18,773 nt of DNA from the NCBI GenBank assembly GCA_007128245.1, contig SKXU01000082.1, forward strand, positions 1 to 18,773, read 5' to 3'. A program made the position numbers and the translations under genes. The notes beneath the pieces are model-generated. The model ran no database searches. It saw nothing but the letters and a program-made list of their open reading frames with translations, and was not told where the DNA came from. Every line of letters begins with the position of its first letter. The stretch's first letter is position 1. Shown here piece by piece: positions 1-5,473 of this stretch. This DNA comes from Candidatus Woesearchaeota archaeon. Its GTDB lineage: Archaea; Nanobdellota; Nanobdellia; Woesearchaeales; SKIA01.

Positions 1-673
1 CAGGCTCATTTTTGAGGTTTGCAAACTCATCATTTAGTCCTAATATCTCTAATAAGTGAGAGTACGCGTCGTGGTGTCTGACCTCGCTTTCTGCAAACGT
101 CGCTCCCACACCACCAATTTCTGGTTTAGGAAGTTTCTTGTAGACGTCTCCCCAAAACGTTTTCACAGCAACCTCAATTTGTGAGATTGCAAGCATGGTT
201 TTTCTGATTGCGTCACGCTCGGAATCTGTGAGGCGCACTCGGAAATCTTGGATGTCTCCGTCATATTTGAACTCGGTATGAATCCAGTAGCTGTGACGAA
301 TAGCATCAACATATTGCTGGAGCTGCGGATAGTCATATGGCTTGAGATTAATGCGTGCAGAAAAAATGTCTCGTTGACGCTCGCGTGCTCGCTGGTCACG
401 ATAGAGAATGTATGCTTTGGCAGTCTTGTGAAAGCTGCTTGACATCAATGATTCTTCCACGATGTTTTGTATCCCTTCAATGGAAGGAATGTATTTGCGG
501 TCATGGTCTTTGATTTTTTCAAGAACACTAAGGACAGTTCTCATCACTGCTTGCGCATCCTCAAGGCTTCCTTCACCTGATGCATCCATTGCTTTTTTTA
601 CCGCAACAGTAATTTTGTGCTCGCTAAATGGCTTCGTTGTTCCGTCTCGTTTTTGTACTTCTAGTATTCTCAT
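1..673 (-). CDS. nrdB: Class I ribonucleotide reductase small subunit with N-terminal ATP-cone (partial)
   Basis: Small (radical-generating) subunit of class I ribonucleotide reductase, which with the large subunit makes dNTP precursors. The first 224 residues are present; the C-terminus lies beyond the left edge. Residues 1-95 form an ATP-cone, an allosteric ATP/dATP domain, starting with MRILEVQKRDG and containing FSEHKI. The ferritin-like domain follows. Metal-site residues are visible: E167 as probable first ligand, E197 and H200 in the ExxH of ESEVRHH, and Y204 four residues after the His, where the radical tyrosine of NrdB sits. Most NrdB proteins lack the cone, which usually sits on the large subunit; cone-NrdB fusions are a known minority in bacteria. 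The ATG at 673 is preceded by GTGAG, a plausible Shine-Dalgarno site. The upstream 220 bases carry a riboswitch and NrdR-like boxes. An R2lox-type protein is unlikely given the cone and the tyrosine position. Confidence 0.9.
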   Translation of the reverse strand, partial: MRILEVQKRDGTTKPFSEHKITVAVKKAMDASGEGSLEDAQAVMRTVLSVLEKIKDHDRKYIPSIEGIQNIVEESLMSSSFHKTAKAYILYRDQRARERQRDIFSARINLKPYDYPQLQQYVDAIRHSYWIHTEFKYDGDIQDFRVRLTDSERDAIRKTMLAISQIEVAVKTFWGDVYKKLPKPEIGGVGATFAESEVRHHDAYSHLLEILGLNDEFANLKNEP

Positions 674-744
674 GGTAGTCTCACATTATTGCTGCATGGT
701 TCCAGAAGCCAAGATGGTTTCCTTTGCTCGAAGGCATACAGCTT
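674..744 (-). promoter_or_regulatory. Probable expression platform of the nrdB riboswitch
   Basis: This stretch links the B12 box to the nrdB start. It holds a CCUU/AAGG hairpin (733-721), a CCA/UGG hairpin with a 10-nt loop (717-702), and GUGAG (684-680) as a likely ribosome site. Two segments could make the loop-loop contact with L5 that switches this family. UGGC (711-708) in the second hairpin loop can pair with GCCG (775-772). UGCAGCA (696-690) pairs with UGCCGCA (776-770) except for one C-A mismatch, and lies just before the ribosome site. No hairpin followed by a U-run is seen, so control of translation is more likely than attenuation. The pairings are inference. Confidence 0.5.
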
Positions 745-838
745 TGCGCTGGTTTTCCGACTTTACGGTTGCGGCACAGCCAAGGAATTTCGCCTTGATT
801 TCCCAACACCGAGTATTCGGGACTGTTGGTTTAAAACC
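745..838 (-). ncRNA. Cobalamin (B12) riboswitch aptamer upstream of nrdB
   Basis: Read on the minus strand, this leader has the conserved core of the cobalamin riboswitch in the right order. P1 pairs GGUUUU (838-833) with AAAACC (756-751). A P2 hairpin pairs CCAACA (829-824) with UGUUGG (808-803), with an inner CCGA/UCGG stem. It runs into the conserved GGGAA (804-800). P4 is CAAGG/CCUUG around loop CGAAAUU. P5/L5 reads GUGCCGCAACCGUAA (777-763). The B12 box AGUCGGAAAACC follows at once (762-751). There is no room for the large P6 extension, so this is a compact form. Such riboswitches repress in the presence of cobalamin, and B12-independent reductases are a known target in bacteria such as Streptomyces. 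Family assignment is by eye; ligand preference (adenosyl or methyl/aquo form) cannot be told. Confidence 0.85.
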
Positions 839-846
839 TTTTATCC

Positions 847-862
847 GCTCTAACAGTAGTGC
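847..862 (-). promoter_or_regulatory. Second, degenerate NrdR-box-like site
   Basis: On the minus strand this reads GCACTACTGTTAGAGC: half-sites CACTA and TAGAG around 4 bp, one arm with a single mismatch to the palindrome. Its centre is 30 bp from that of the stronger box, close to three helical turns. NrdR boxes usually occur as such pairs, which is the main support for this weak site. It falls on the predicted transcription start. Confidence 0.45.
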
Positions 863-866
863 CCGA

Positions 867-876
867 GTATACAAAA
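867..876 (-). promoter_or_regulatory. Probable TATA box of nrdB
   Basis: The minus strand reads TTTTGTATAC between the two NrdR-like sites. A start about 26 bases downstream falls near 845, a few bases before P1 of the riboswitch, giving a leader of about 170 nt. GATATA inside the upstream box is an alternative. Confidence 0.45.
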
Positions 877-892
877 ACACTATATCTAGTGT
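877..892 (-). promoter_or_regulatory. NrdR-box-like palindrome in the nrdB promoter
   Basis: The plus strand reads ACACTATATCTAGTGT, with perfect 6-bp inverted arms ACACTA/TAGTGT around a 4-bp centre. It matches the published bacterial NrdR box (acaCwAtATaTwGtgt) at all but one position. NrdR is a zinc-ribbon/ATP-cone repressor of ribonucleotide reductase genes. The site lies just upstream of the presumed TATA box of nrdB, which is the expected target gene. Whether this archaeon has NrdR cannot be seen here. Confidence 0.75.
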
Positions 893-943
893 CATGGATT
901 GTGTTGAACCAGCTCGTTGGCACTACAGCGAACAGAACAGAAA

Positions 944-2188
944 CTAGGATTCTACTTCGATGACACCTTCGTCTGTTGAAGCCGTGTTAGGCACAACAGG
1001 CGTATCTTCATGTAAGAATTTGTGACTATACCTTGATACCACAGTCGCAACAACCACCGAATAGATGATGGTGAGCACGATGAGCTCAAGCACGAGTTGC
1101 AACCCATCAACAGCGAGGATGGAGAGCGAAAACACCATTACCGCAGTAGCAATCCCTTTGGGATTTACAAGGATCATAAACCAGCGCTCACGCGCAGAGT
1201 ACCCGTCCTTTCTGACGGTAAGCAATACTGCCGCGTACCGCGTAAAGATAATCACTAAAAAAGCCACGAAGCCATACAGATAGGTCTCAAGCGGCATGCG
1301 CAAAGACACAATAAATCCTACAAGCATGAACACAATAATTTCAAGACTGTTTGAGAGCATGCTGTTAAACGAGGCAAGGCTTTGTTTTCCTGCTAAGTAC
1401 GTGTTACCAAACATGAATCCCAGCACTGCTACCGCAATCACTCCTGACCCTTCAAGGTTTTCAGCGAGGACATACGCGAGAAGTGCAGAAGTAATAAGGG
1501 AGAGAGGACTTATTTCTTGATCATAAAATTGTTTCATCACCCGGAAAAACAAGAGACCAACAAGAAGTCCGGTTCCAAGACCAACGATTATTTGCACGAG
1601 AAAATTCATTCCGTACACACCCCAATCAAGGCCTGTGCCGGCATTAACAGCACCTAAAAAGTCAAGCACGAGAAACGGCAAGATAACAATGACTGGGGTG
1701 TTGATAATGCTTTCCACCTCCAAGAACTCCATGACACGCCCCACTTTGTCTTTGAGAAGATAAAACACTGCAGCAGCGTCTGTTGCGATGACAATAATTG
1801 CAAAGATCGCTCCATGTAAGAACGCTGTGAGCGTGGGTTCAGGCGCAAAAAAGAATGCGTAAAGCGGCATGAGAAAGATGAGATTCAACAAAATAAATAG
1901 CGCGACAAGCAGCATTGCTTTAAAAGAGAAATCATTGAGGCTTCCGAAATCAAACTTGGAGCTGCCTTCAAAAACAATGAGCGCAAGAGCAATCACTGAG
2001 AGGGCGACCATCGCGACATGAGGGATTTCTGCCAAGCCAAAAAAGCGTGCTGCCTCTGAGAGAACGCTACCTAAGAGGATGAGTAACAAAATGTTTGAAA
2101 CGCGAAGTTTTTTGGAGAGTACTGAAGCAAAGATTCCTACGAGAACCACCACTACAAATGCAGTGAGGATAGCCAAAGCTTCAGTCAT
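944..2188 (-). CDS. CPA1-type Na+/H+ (or K+/H+) antiporter family membrane protein
   Basis: A 414-aa, almost wholly hydrophobic protein of the cation:proton antiporter superfamily (NhaP-like CPA1), expected to exchange monovalent cations for protons at the cytoplasmic membrane. About 12-13 membrane segments span residues 1-385, followed by a short polar tail. Family landmarks are ATDAAAV (135-141) in the place of the TDP motif, the LEVES segment (157-160 region), R318 in a late helix, and NPKGIATAV (342-350) where NhaP proteins have a G-rich re-entrant motif. The usual Asn-Asp pair after the LExES segment is N163-T164 here, so the ion-binding aspartate appears replaced. The ATG at 2188 lies about 27 bases from a TATA box. 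Substrate and direction cannot be deduced, and activity is uncertain. Confidence 0.8.
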   Translation of the reverse strand: MTEALAILTAFVVVVLVGIFASVLSKKLRVSNILLLILLGSVLSEAARFFGLAEIPHVAMVALSVIALALIVFEGSSKFDFGSLNDFSFKAMLLVALFILLNLIFLMPLYAFFFAPEPTLTAFLHGAIFAIIVIATDAAAVFYLLKDKVGRVMEFLEVESIINTPVIVILPFLVLDFLGAVNAGTGLDWGVYGMNFLVQIIVGLGTGLLVGLLFFRVMKQFYDQEISPLSLITSALLAYVLAENLEGSGVIAVAVLGFMFGNTYLAGKQSLASFNSMLSNSLEIIVFMLVGFIVSLRMPLETYLYGFVAFLVIIFTRYAAVLLTVRKDGYSARERWFMILVNPKGIATAVMVFSLSILAVDGLQLVLELIVLTIIYSVVVATVVSRYSHKFLHEDTPVVPNTASTDEGVIEVES

Positions 2189-2211
2189 AAATGACGTAGC
2201 ACCAACACGTA

Positions 2212-2219
2212 TTTATAAA
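2212..2219 (-). promoter_or_regulatory. TATA box of the antiporter gene
   Basis: TTTATAAA centred about 27 bases before the ATG at 2188, which implies a leaderless or nearly leaderless mRNA. Confidence 0.6.
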
Positions 2220-2242
2220 CCACACCTACTGCTTATGAGTGA

Positions 2243-2794
2243 TTACTTCCACTTAATGTTACAGCCAATACTTGGTTGTTGGTCTGCAAGTGGCTTCTCG
2301 CCAGAAAGCAAGCGATCAAGCGCTAAACGCAAGTCCTTGCCATCAGCAACGCCAGAGCCTGGGCGCGAATCATCAAGCTGTCCACGGTACACTAACAAGT
2401 CACTCTCGTCGAACACAAAAAAATCTGGTGTGCACGCAGCGTTGTACGCTTTTGCAACTTCTTGCGTGTCGTCAAACAGGTACGGAAATGAGTATCCAAG
2501 GCGCTCAACATCATCAACCATTTTTTCCGGACTGTCATCAGGGTACTTTTCCACATCATTGCTGTTAATCGCTACAAAACCCACTCCTTTCGGGCCGTAC
2601 TCAGACGCGACTCGCACAAGCTCTTCTTGCACGTGCTTAACAAACGGGCAATGGTTGCAGATAAACATCACCACAGTACCGTATTCTCCGCGCACATCAT
2701 CAAAAGAGATCATCTCGCCAGTGAGTGGTTCGAGCAGTGAAAACGACGGTGCAGGAGTGCCTAGCGGCACCATTGTGGAAGGAGTTTTTGCCAT
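2243..2794 (-). CDS. Thioredoxin-fold redoxin family protein (AhpC/TSA-like)
   Basis: A 183-aa cytosolic thioredoxin-fold protein of the redoxin/AlkylHP reductase superfamily. The strand-then-CxxC pattern is clear: FICNHCPFVKH places C46 and C49 as the redox pair. CTPD (121-124) supplies the cis-proline facing the active site, with an extra cysteine C121 just before it. The C-terminal PSIGCNIKWK (174-183, C178) closely resembles the tail of a widespread family of small thioredoxin-like proteins. No signal peptide is seen, so reducing or peroxide-related work in the cytosol is likely; the partner is unknown. The ATG at 2794 is 25 bases from a TATA box. It is a single-gene unit between two membrane protein genes. 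Confidence 0.85.
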   Translation of the reverse strand: MAKTPSTMVPLGTPAPSFSLLEPLTGEMISFDDVRGEYGTVVMFICNHCPFVKHVQEELVRVASEYGPKGVGFVAINSNDVEKYPDDSPEKMVDDVERLGYSFPYLFDDTQEVAKAYNAACTPDFFVFDESDLLVYRGQLDDSRPGSGVADGKDLRLALDRLLSGEKPLADQQPSIGCNIKWK

Positions 2795-2815
2795 ACAGCA
2801 TCAAAAGAGTTCTCG

Positions 2816-2822
2816 TTTATAG
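2816..2822 (-). promoter_or_regulatory. TATA box of the redoxin gene
   Basis: CTATAAA on the minus strand, centred 25 bases before the ATG at 2794. Confidence 0.55.
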
Positions 2823-2831
2823 GTGTTGTGC

Positions 2832-3452
2832 TTAGCCCTTCTTTTTAGGCGGAGCGCTACGCTTGTTATAGAGACGCACACCATACCAGATAAGACTGCC
2901 AAGTATCACCCAAGGAAGTATTGCGAAGACAAACCAGATCAGCGCAGCAGCGCTGGTAAACAAGATGCTTAGCAACTGAGGAATGCTCAGACGAGATATG
3001 CCAGCAAAAATTCCTTCTCGTTCAGCAATAGTCAGGCGAGCAGTCACGACCGAAGGATCTGCTGTAGTACCTTGCGATTGATATCGGGTGCTGTGATGAA
3101 AAGACGTTACGCGCCCGTATGATCTCAGAGAGTCAAGTACTTCGTCAGCACGGTCAGCGTGAACAGTAAATTCAATGTGTGCTCGCGCTGTACGGTCGTT
3201 TATCGTAGTAGACTCACTCACTAACGTACTAGATGGGTGTTGCTGCAGAAACATTCTCACTGATGCATGAACTTCCGAGAGCGTATTTGGAGGAATCTCT
3301 AAACTCAATGAAGTACTTTGAGTCATCCCGAGACGAGGTTGTGAATCTAGACTCGTGTGCATGAATGCACCAAACAAGGTGTACAGACCCATGAATACTA
3401 ACAGAACCGCGGCGGCGATGATGAGCAACGTTTTCTTAGCAGACCACTTCAC
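2832..3452 (-). CDS. DUF4349-like membrane protein
   Basis: A 206-aa protein with an N-terminal membrane segment or signal anchor (about 8-30), an exterior domain (about 45-145), two closely spaced C-terminal membrane segments (about 157-195) and a basic tail ending PPKKKG. The middle part has the DUF4349 pattern: a strand rich in small polar residues, then ADEVLDSLRSYGRVTSF (102-118) and a further strand ending VVTARLTI (135-142). It is shorter than typical members because the long coiled-coil insert is missing. Function unknown. I chose the GTG at 3452 because a TATA box lies 25 bases upstream of it. An ATG further out at 3521 would begin before that promoter and overlap the neighbouring gene. 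Confidence 0.6.
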   Translation of the reverse strand: MKWSAKKTLLIIAAAVLLVFMGLYTLFGAFMHTSLDSQPRLGMTQSTSLSLEIPPNTLSEVHASVRMFLQQHPSSTLVSESTTINDRTARAHIEFTVHADRADEVLDSLRSYGRVTSFHHSTRYQSQGTTADPSVVTARLTIAEREGIFAGISRLSIPQLLSILFTSAAALIWFVFAILPWVILGSLIWYGVRLYNKRSAPPKKKG

Positions 3453-3473
3453 AAGAACACAACGAAAATAGGC

Positions 3474-3482
3474 ATATATAAG
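3474..3482 (-). promoter_or_regulatory. TATA box of the DUF4349-like gene
   Basis: TTATATATG on the minus strand, centred about 25 bases before the GTG at 3452. It decides the start of that gene. Confidence 0.6.
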
Positions 3483-3508
3483 GATTACTGCCACCTCATA
3501 GTATTTAG

Positions 3509-3829
3509 TTACCGTATACACCAGAGCGCATCAAGAACAAGATGCAACACGAGTGCAACACCAAAATAGCGTACCCGACGATTCTTGAAGAAAATCAGGC
3601 CTGTGTAGAGCACCCACATCACTGGATGATGGAGTGGGTGAGTCGTTATGCTGCAACGAGCAGGGTCGTATATCGGGTCTGCGAGGAGATGATCGAGGTC
3701 AATGAGGTGGGATGCAAATACTGCAAGAACAATTCCTTGCGCGTCTGCATCGAATGCTTTTCTGTCAAAGCGCCTGATAATCCAGAGCAAAGCAAGATTA
3801 CTTGCGACGTGTATCGCTATGTTTGGCAT
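3509..3829 (-). CDS. DUF6122-like small membrane protein
   Basis: A 106-aa protein with about four membrane segments. Conserved polar groups sit at the membrane face: H41 with DLDH (44-47), then DPARCSITTHPLHHPVM (55-71), and HLVLD near the C-terminus (95-99). This pattern of Asp and His around LIDLDHLLADPIYDPxRCSxxxHPLH is that of the DUF6122 family and recalls the membrane-bound metal-dependent hydrolase (YdjM-like) superfamily. Metal-dependent catalysis is therefore possible but unproven. The ATG at 3829 is 26 bases from a TATA-like box. It is divergent from the lipoate ligase gene, with their promoters side by side in the 78-bp gap. Confidence 0.75.
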   Translation of the reverse strand: MPNIAIHVASNLALLWIIRRFDRKAFDADAQGIVLAVFASHLIDLDHLLADPIYDPARCSITTHPLHHPVMWVLYTGLIFFKNRRVRYFGVALVLHLVLDALWCIR

Positions 3830-3851
3830 GACACAGAGCAGTGACTGCGCA

Positions 3852-3859
3852 ATTAAATA
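3852..3859 (-). promoter_or_regulatory. TATA-like box of the DUF6122-like gene
   Basis: TATTTAAT on the minus strand, centred about 26 bases before the ATG at 3829. Confidence 0.45.
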
Positions 3860-3880
3860 GCTGTACCAACCCCAAACAGT

Positions 3881-3888
3881 AATAAATA
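3881..3888 (+). promoter_or_regulatory. TATA-like box of the lipoate ligase operon
   Basis: AATAAATA centred about 24 bases before the ATG at 3908. Confidence 0.45.
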
Positions 3889-3907
3889 CAACTCAATCGC
3901 CATCTGT

Positions 3908-4564
3908 ATGTACACACTCATTACGTACACAACACTTCATCCTGAAGAAAAGAATACGATAAATGAGCGTATCATCAGCCAAGTAGCGCAGACATGGCGG
4001 CCTGTAGTGTGCGTGCACGGATGGAAGCCAGGGTGCGTGAATGTAGGCGCAGGACAAGACATCGCACAAGCAGTAGATGTGCAAGAAGCACAAAGACAAG
4101 GACTTGTGGTGGTGCAACGCGCAGGAGGCGGGGGAACGATGTATCTTTCTGAGGATGGAGAAGTGTCGTGGATGCTCGCGTATCCAACACGCACACAAGA
4201 CATTAACGAAGATTACGCCGATGTGTGTGGACGCGTCGTTGATGCACTCGCAACCCTTGGAATCGAGGCGCAGCACAAGCCAATCAATGATGTCGTGACG
4301 GCGAATGGAAAAATCAGCGGCGCCACAGCAAGAAGAACGCAAGGAGTAACATACGTGGGAGGAACCTTGCTGTACAGCGTTGACAGAGAAAAACTCTGGG
4401 CGGCACTGTATCCGCACGGAGTAGATAGTAAGGGACGAGCAGTATCTACGCGAGCACTTACAAGCGTGCAAGAAGAGTGCGGCGCAAGCAAGCAAGAACT
4501 GATTTGCGCACTACAACACGCACTGACACAAGGAAGATTCGAGGTGGCAGATGCACTCGCTTGA
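3908..4564 (+). CDS. lplA: Lipoate-protein ligase A family catalytic domain
   Basis: A 218-aa BPL/LplA/LipB-fold enzyme that activates lipoate (or octanoate) with ATP and attaches it to a lysine of lipoyl domains or glycine-cleavage H protein. Seen motifs are QRAGGGG (70-76, the RRxxGGG loop), KPINDVV (124-130) and NGKISGA (133-139), whose K135 is the expected catalytic lysine. GGTLLY (151-156) follows. There is no fused C-terminal accessory domain, as in archaeal bipartite ligases where it is a separate protein. The stop overlaps the next gene by 14 bp, and that gene is itself ligase-like. A biotin or octanoyl transferase is possible, but the GKISG motif favours lipoate. No lipoyl-protein gene is in the window. 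Confidence 0.82.
   Translation: MYTLITYTTLHPEEKNTINERIISQVAQTWRPVVCVHGWKPGCVNVGAGQDIAQAVDVQEAQRQGLVVVQRAGGGGTMYLSEDGEVSWMLAYPTRTQDINEDYADVCGRVVDALATLGIEAQHKPINDVVTANGKISGATARRTQGVTYVGGTLLYSVDREKLWAALYPHGVDSKGRAVSTRALTSVQEECGASKQELICALQHALTQGRFEVADALA
4541..4546 (+). promoter_or_regulatory. Shine-Dalgarno site of the ligase-like paralogue
   Basis: GAGGTG, four bases before the ATG at 4551 and inside the end of the preceding gene. It fixes the start of an internal cistron and matches the archaeal anti-SD. Confidence 0.7.
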
Positions 4565-5264
4565 ACTCGCACTTACAAAAGAGAATGCGATCATCACCGA
4601 TGACGTTGACGTCACCATTCCTGCAATCGTGTACGAAGTACTCGCGCAAGGAAGAGAACAGCGCGTTGCTGTGTTACTCAATCACAACGAACCCCCAATC
4701 GCAATAGCAGGACTGCACCAGGACAGGATGCCGCACGAGACGCGCAGACCTGACGGAGGGTTTGCGTACTTTCACGGCAATAACACCACAAACTGCTTTA
4801 TGCGCGCGCAGCCTCATCAAGGAAGCATACTGGATACGGACGCGCAAAAGTACTTTATCGGCGTGCTGAAGGGATTATTGCGCGAGCGAGGATACTCTCC
4901 TGTGGAAGTAGGCGGCGATCTTGATCAAGACGGGCGTCGGCTTGTGAGCTTATCACATAACACACACGGCGTGCGCGGAGCGCGAGTGACGATGAGTCGG
5001 GCGTGCTGGTACACCACTACAGACATCCAAGATTTGCGAGGAGTAATTGAGCAATCAGGGCATGATTTTGACCGCTATAAGCAACGAATTACGGCGCTGC
5101 CACGTCTACGAGGACAGCTTGCAGGCATCTACGGATTCAAAAAAACGAGTGTAACAGATTTTGTATCTGATGAGAGCGTAAAAAAAGCCGTGGAGCTGCA
5201 AGAGAAAACCTATACGCGAGCACTTTCTGGCGCGTGCGTACTTGAAAGCGAAACACATAAATAG
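4551..5264 (+). CDS. Divergent lipoate-ligase-like paralogue, probably not catalytic
   Basis: A 237-aa protein whose order of motifs follows the LplA fold. ETRRPDGGFAYFHGNN (63-78) stands where ligases have RRxxGGGxVyhdxGN, and GGDLDQDGRRLVSL (121-134) stands where they have NDxxxxGKKISG. The catalytic lysine and the following SG are replaced by RRLVSL. Residues 170-237 form an extra, mostly helical tail that I do not recognise. It has a strong Shine-Dalgarno site and overlaps the active ligase gene, so the two are made together. A non-catalytic partner or accessory subunit of a bipartite ligase, a substrate-specificity factor, or an altered acyltransferase are all possible. Assignment to the fold is moderately sure; function is not known. 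Confidence 0.6.
   Translation: MHSLELALTKENAIITDDVDVTIPAIVYEVLAQGREQRVAVLLNHNEPPIAIAGLHQDRMPHETRRPDGGFAYFHGNNTTNCFMRAQPHQGSILDTDAQKYFIGVLKGLLRERGYSPVEVGGDLDQDGRRLVSLSHNTHGVRGARVTMSRACWYTTTDIQDLRGVIEQSGHDFDRYKQRITALPRLRGQLAGIYGFKKTSVTDFVSDESVKKAVELQEKTYTRALSGACVLESETHK
5256..5263 (+). promoter_or_regulatory. TATA box of the 51-aa membrane protein gene
   Basis: CATAAATA overlapping the stop codon of the previous gene, centred 26 bases before the ATG at 5286. Confidence 0.5.
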
Positions 5265-5285
5265 CTCACGCCCAACGCAGAATAT

Positions 5286-5441
5286 ATGTGTATTACGTGC
5301 GCGGTTGGAGCCCCAGGAGTAGGGGAGAGTCTGTTGAATGAAACAGTAGTTACGGGGATGTATGTCGCAGCTATTTCAGGAGTGTTTTATCTTGCAAAAC
5401 ACGCAGCAACCAAACGGCAAAGTGTATCCACTAAGCAGTAA
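5286..5441 (+). CDS. Small (51 aa) single-pass membrane protein, unknown
   Basis: A short reading frame from ATG 5286 to TAA 5441. The protein starts MCITCAVGAPGVGESLLNE, with two cysteines three apart (C2, C5), then a hydrophobic stretch of about 17 residues ending in FYLA (about 23-39), and a basic tail (KHAATKRQ). It is not a shadow of another gene: the opposite strand has no gene here, and a TATA box lies 26 bases before the ATG, the same spacing as its neighbours. I do not recognise it. Confidence 0.55.
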   Translation: MCITCAVGAPGVGESLLNETVVTGMYVAAISGVFYLAKHAATKRQSVSTKQ

Positions 5442-5443
5442 CT

Positions 5444-5452
5444 AATTTAAAT
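5444..5452 (+). promoter_or_regulatory. TATA-like box of the alpha/beta hydrolase gene
   Basis: AATTTAAAT centred 26 bases before the ATG at 5474. Confidence 0.5.
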
Positions 5453-5473
5453 GCGTGGTTCTTTCTGAGTCGT

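Noticed and set aside
828..838. GGTTTTAAACC as a stand-alone hairpin or operator
   Set aside because: Better explained as the P1 5' strand running into the P2 hairpin of the riboswitch.
686..895. 69-codon open frame on the minus strand upstream of nrdB
   Set aside because: It lies across the riboswitch and NrdR-like sites, has no family resemblance, and the conserved bases are explained by the RNA structure.
462..947. 161-codon plus-strand frame opposite nrdB and its leader
   Set aside because: It is antisense to the ATP-cone coding region and riboswitch, with no recognisable domain and no promoter.
3453..3521. Upstream ATG start for the DUF4349-like gene
   Set aside because: It begins ahead of the TATA box at 3474-3482 and overlaps the preceding gene; GTG 3452 fits the local promoter spacing.
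3893..4495. 200-codon minus-strand frame opposite the lipoate ligase
   Set aside because: Cys/His/Ser-rich and without motifs, it is the shadow of the ligase frame, which has clear catalytic motifs.
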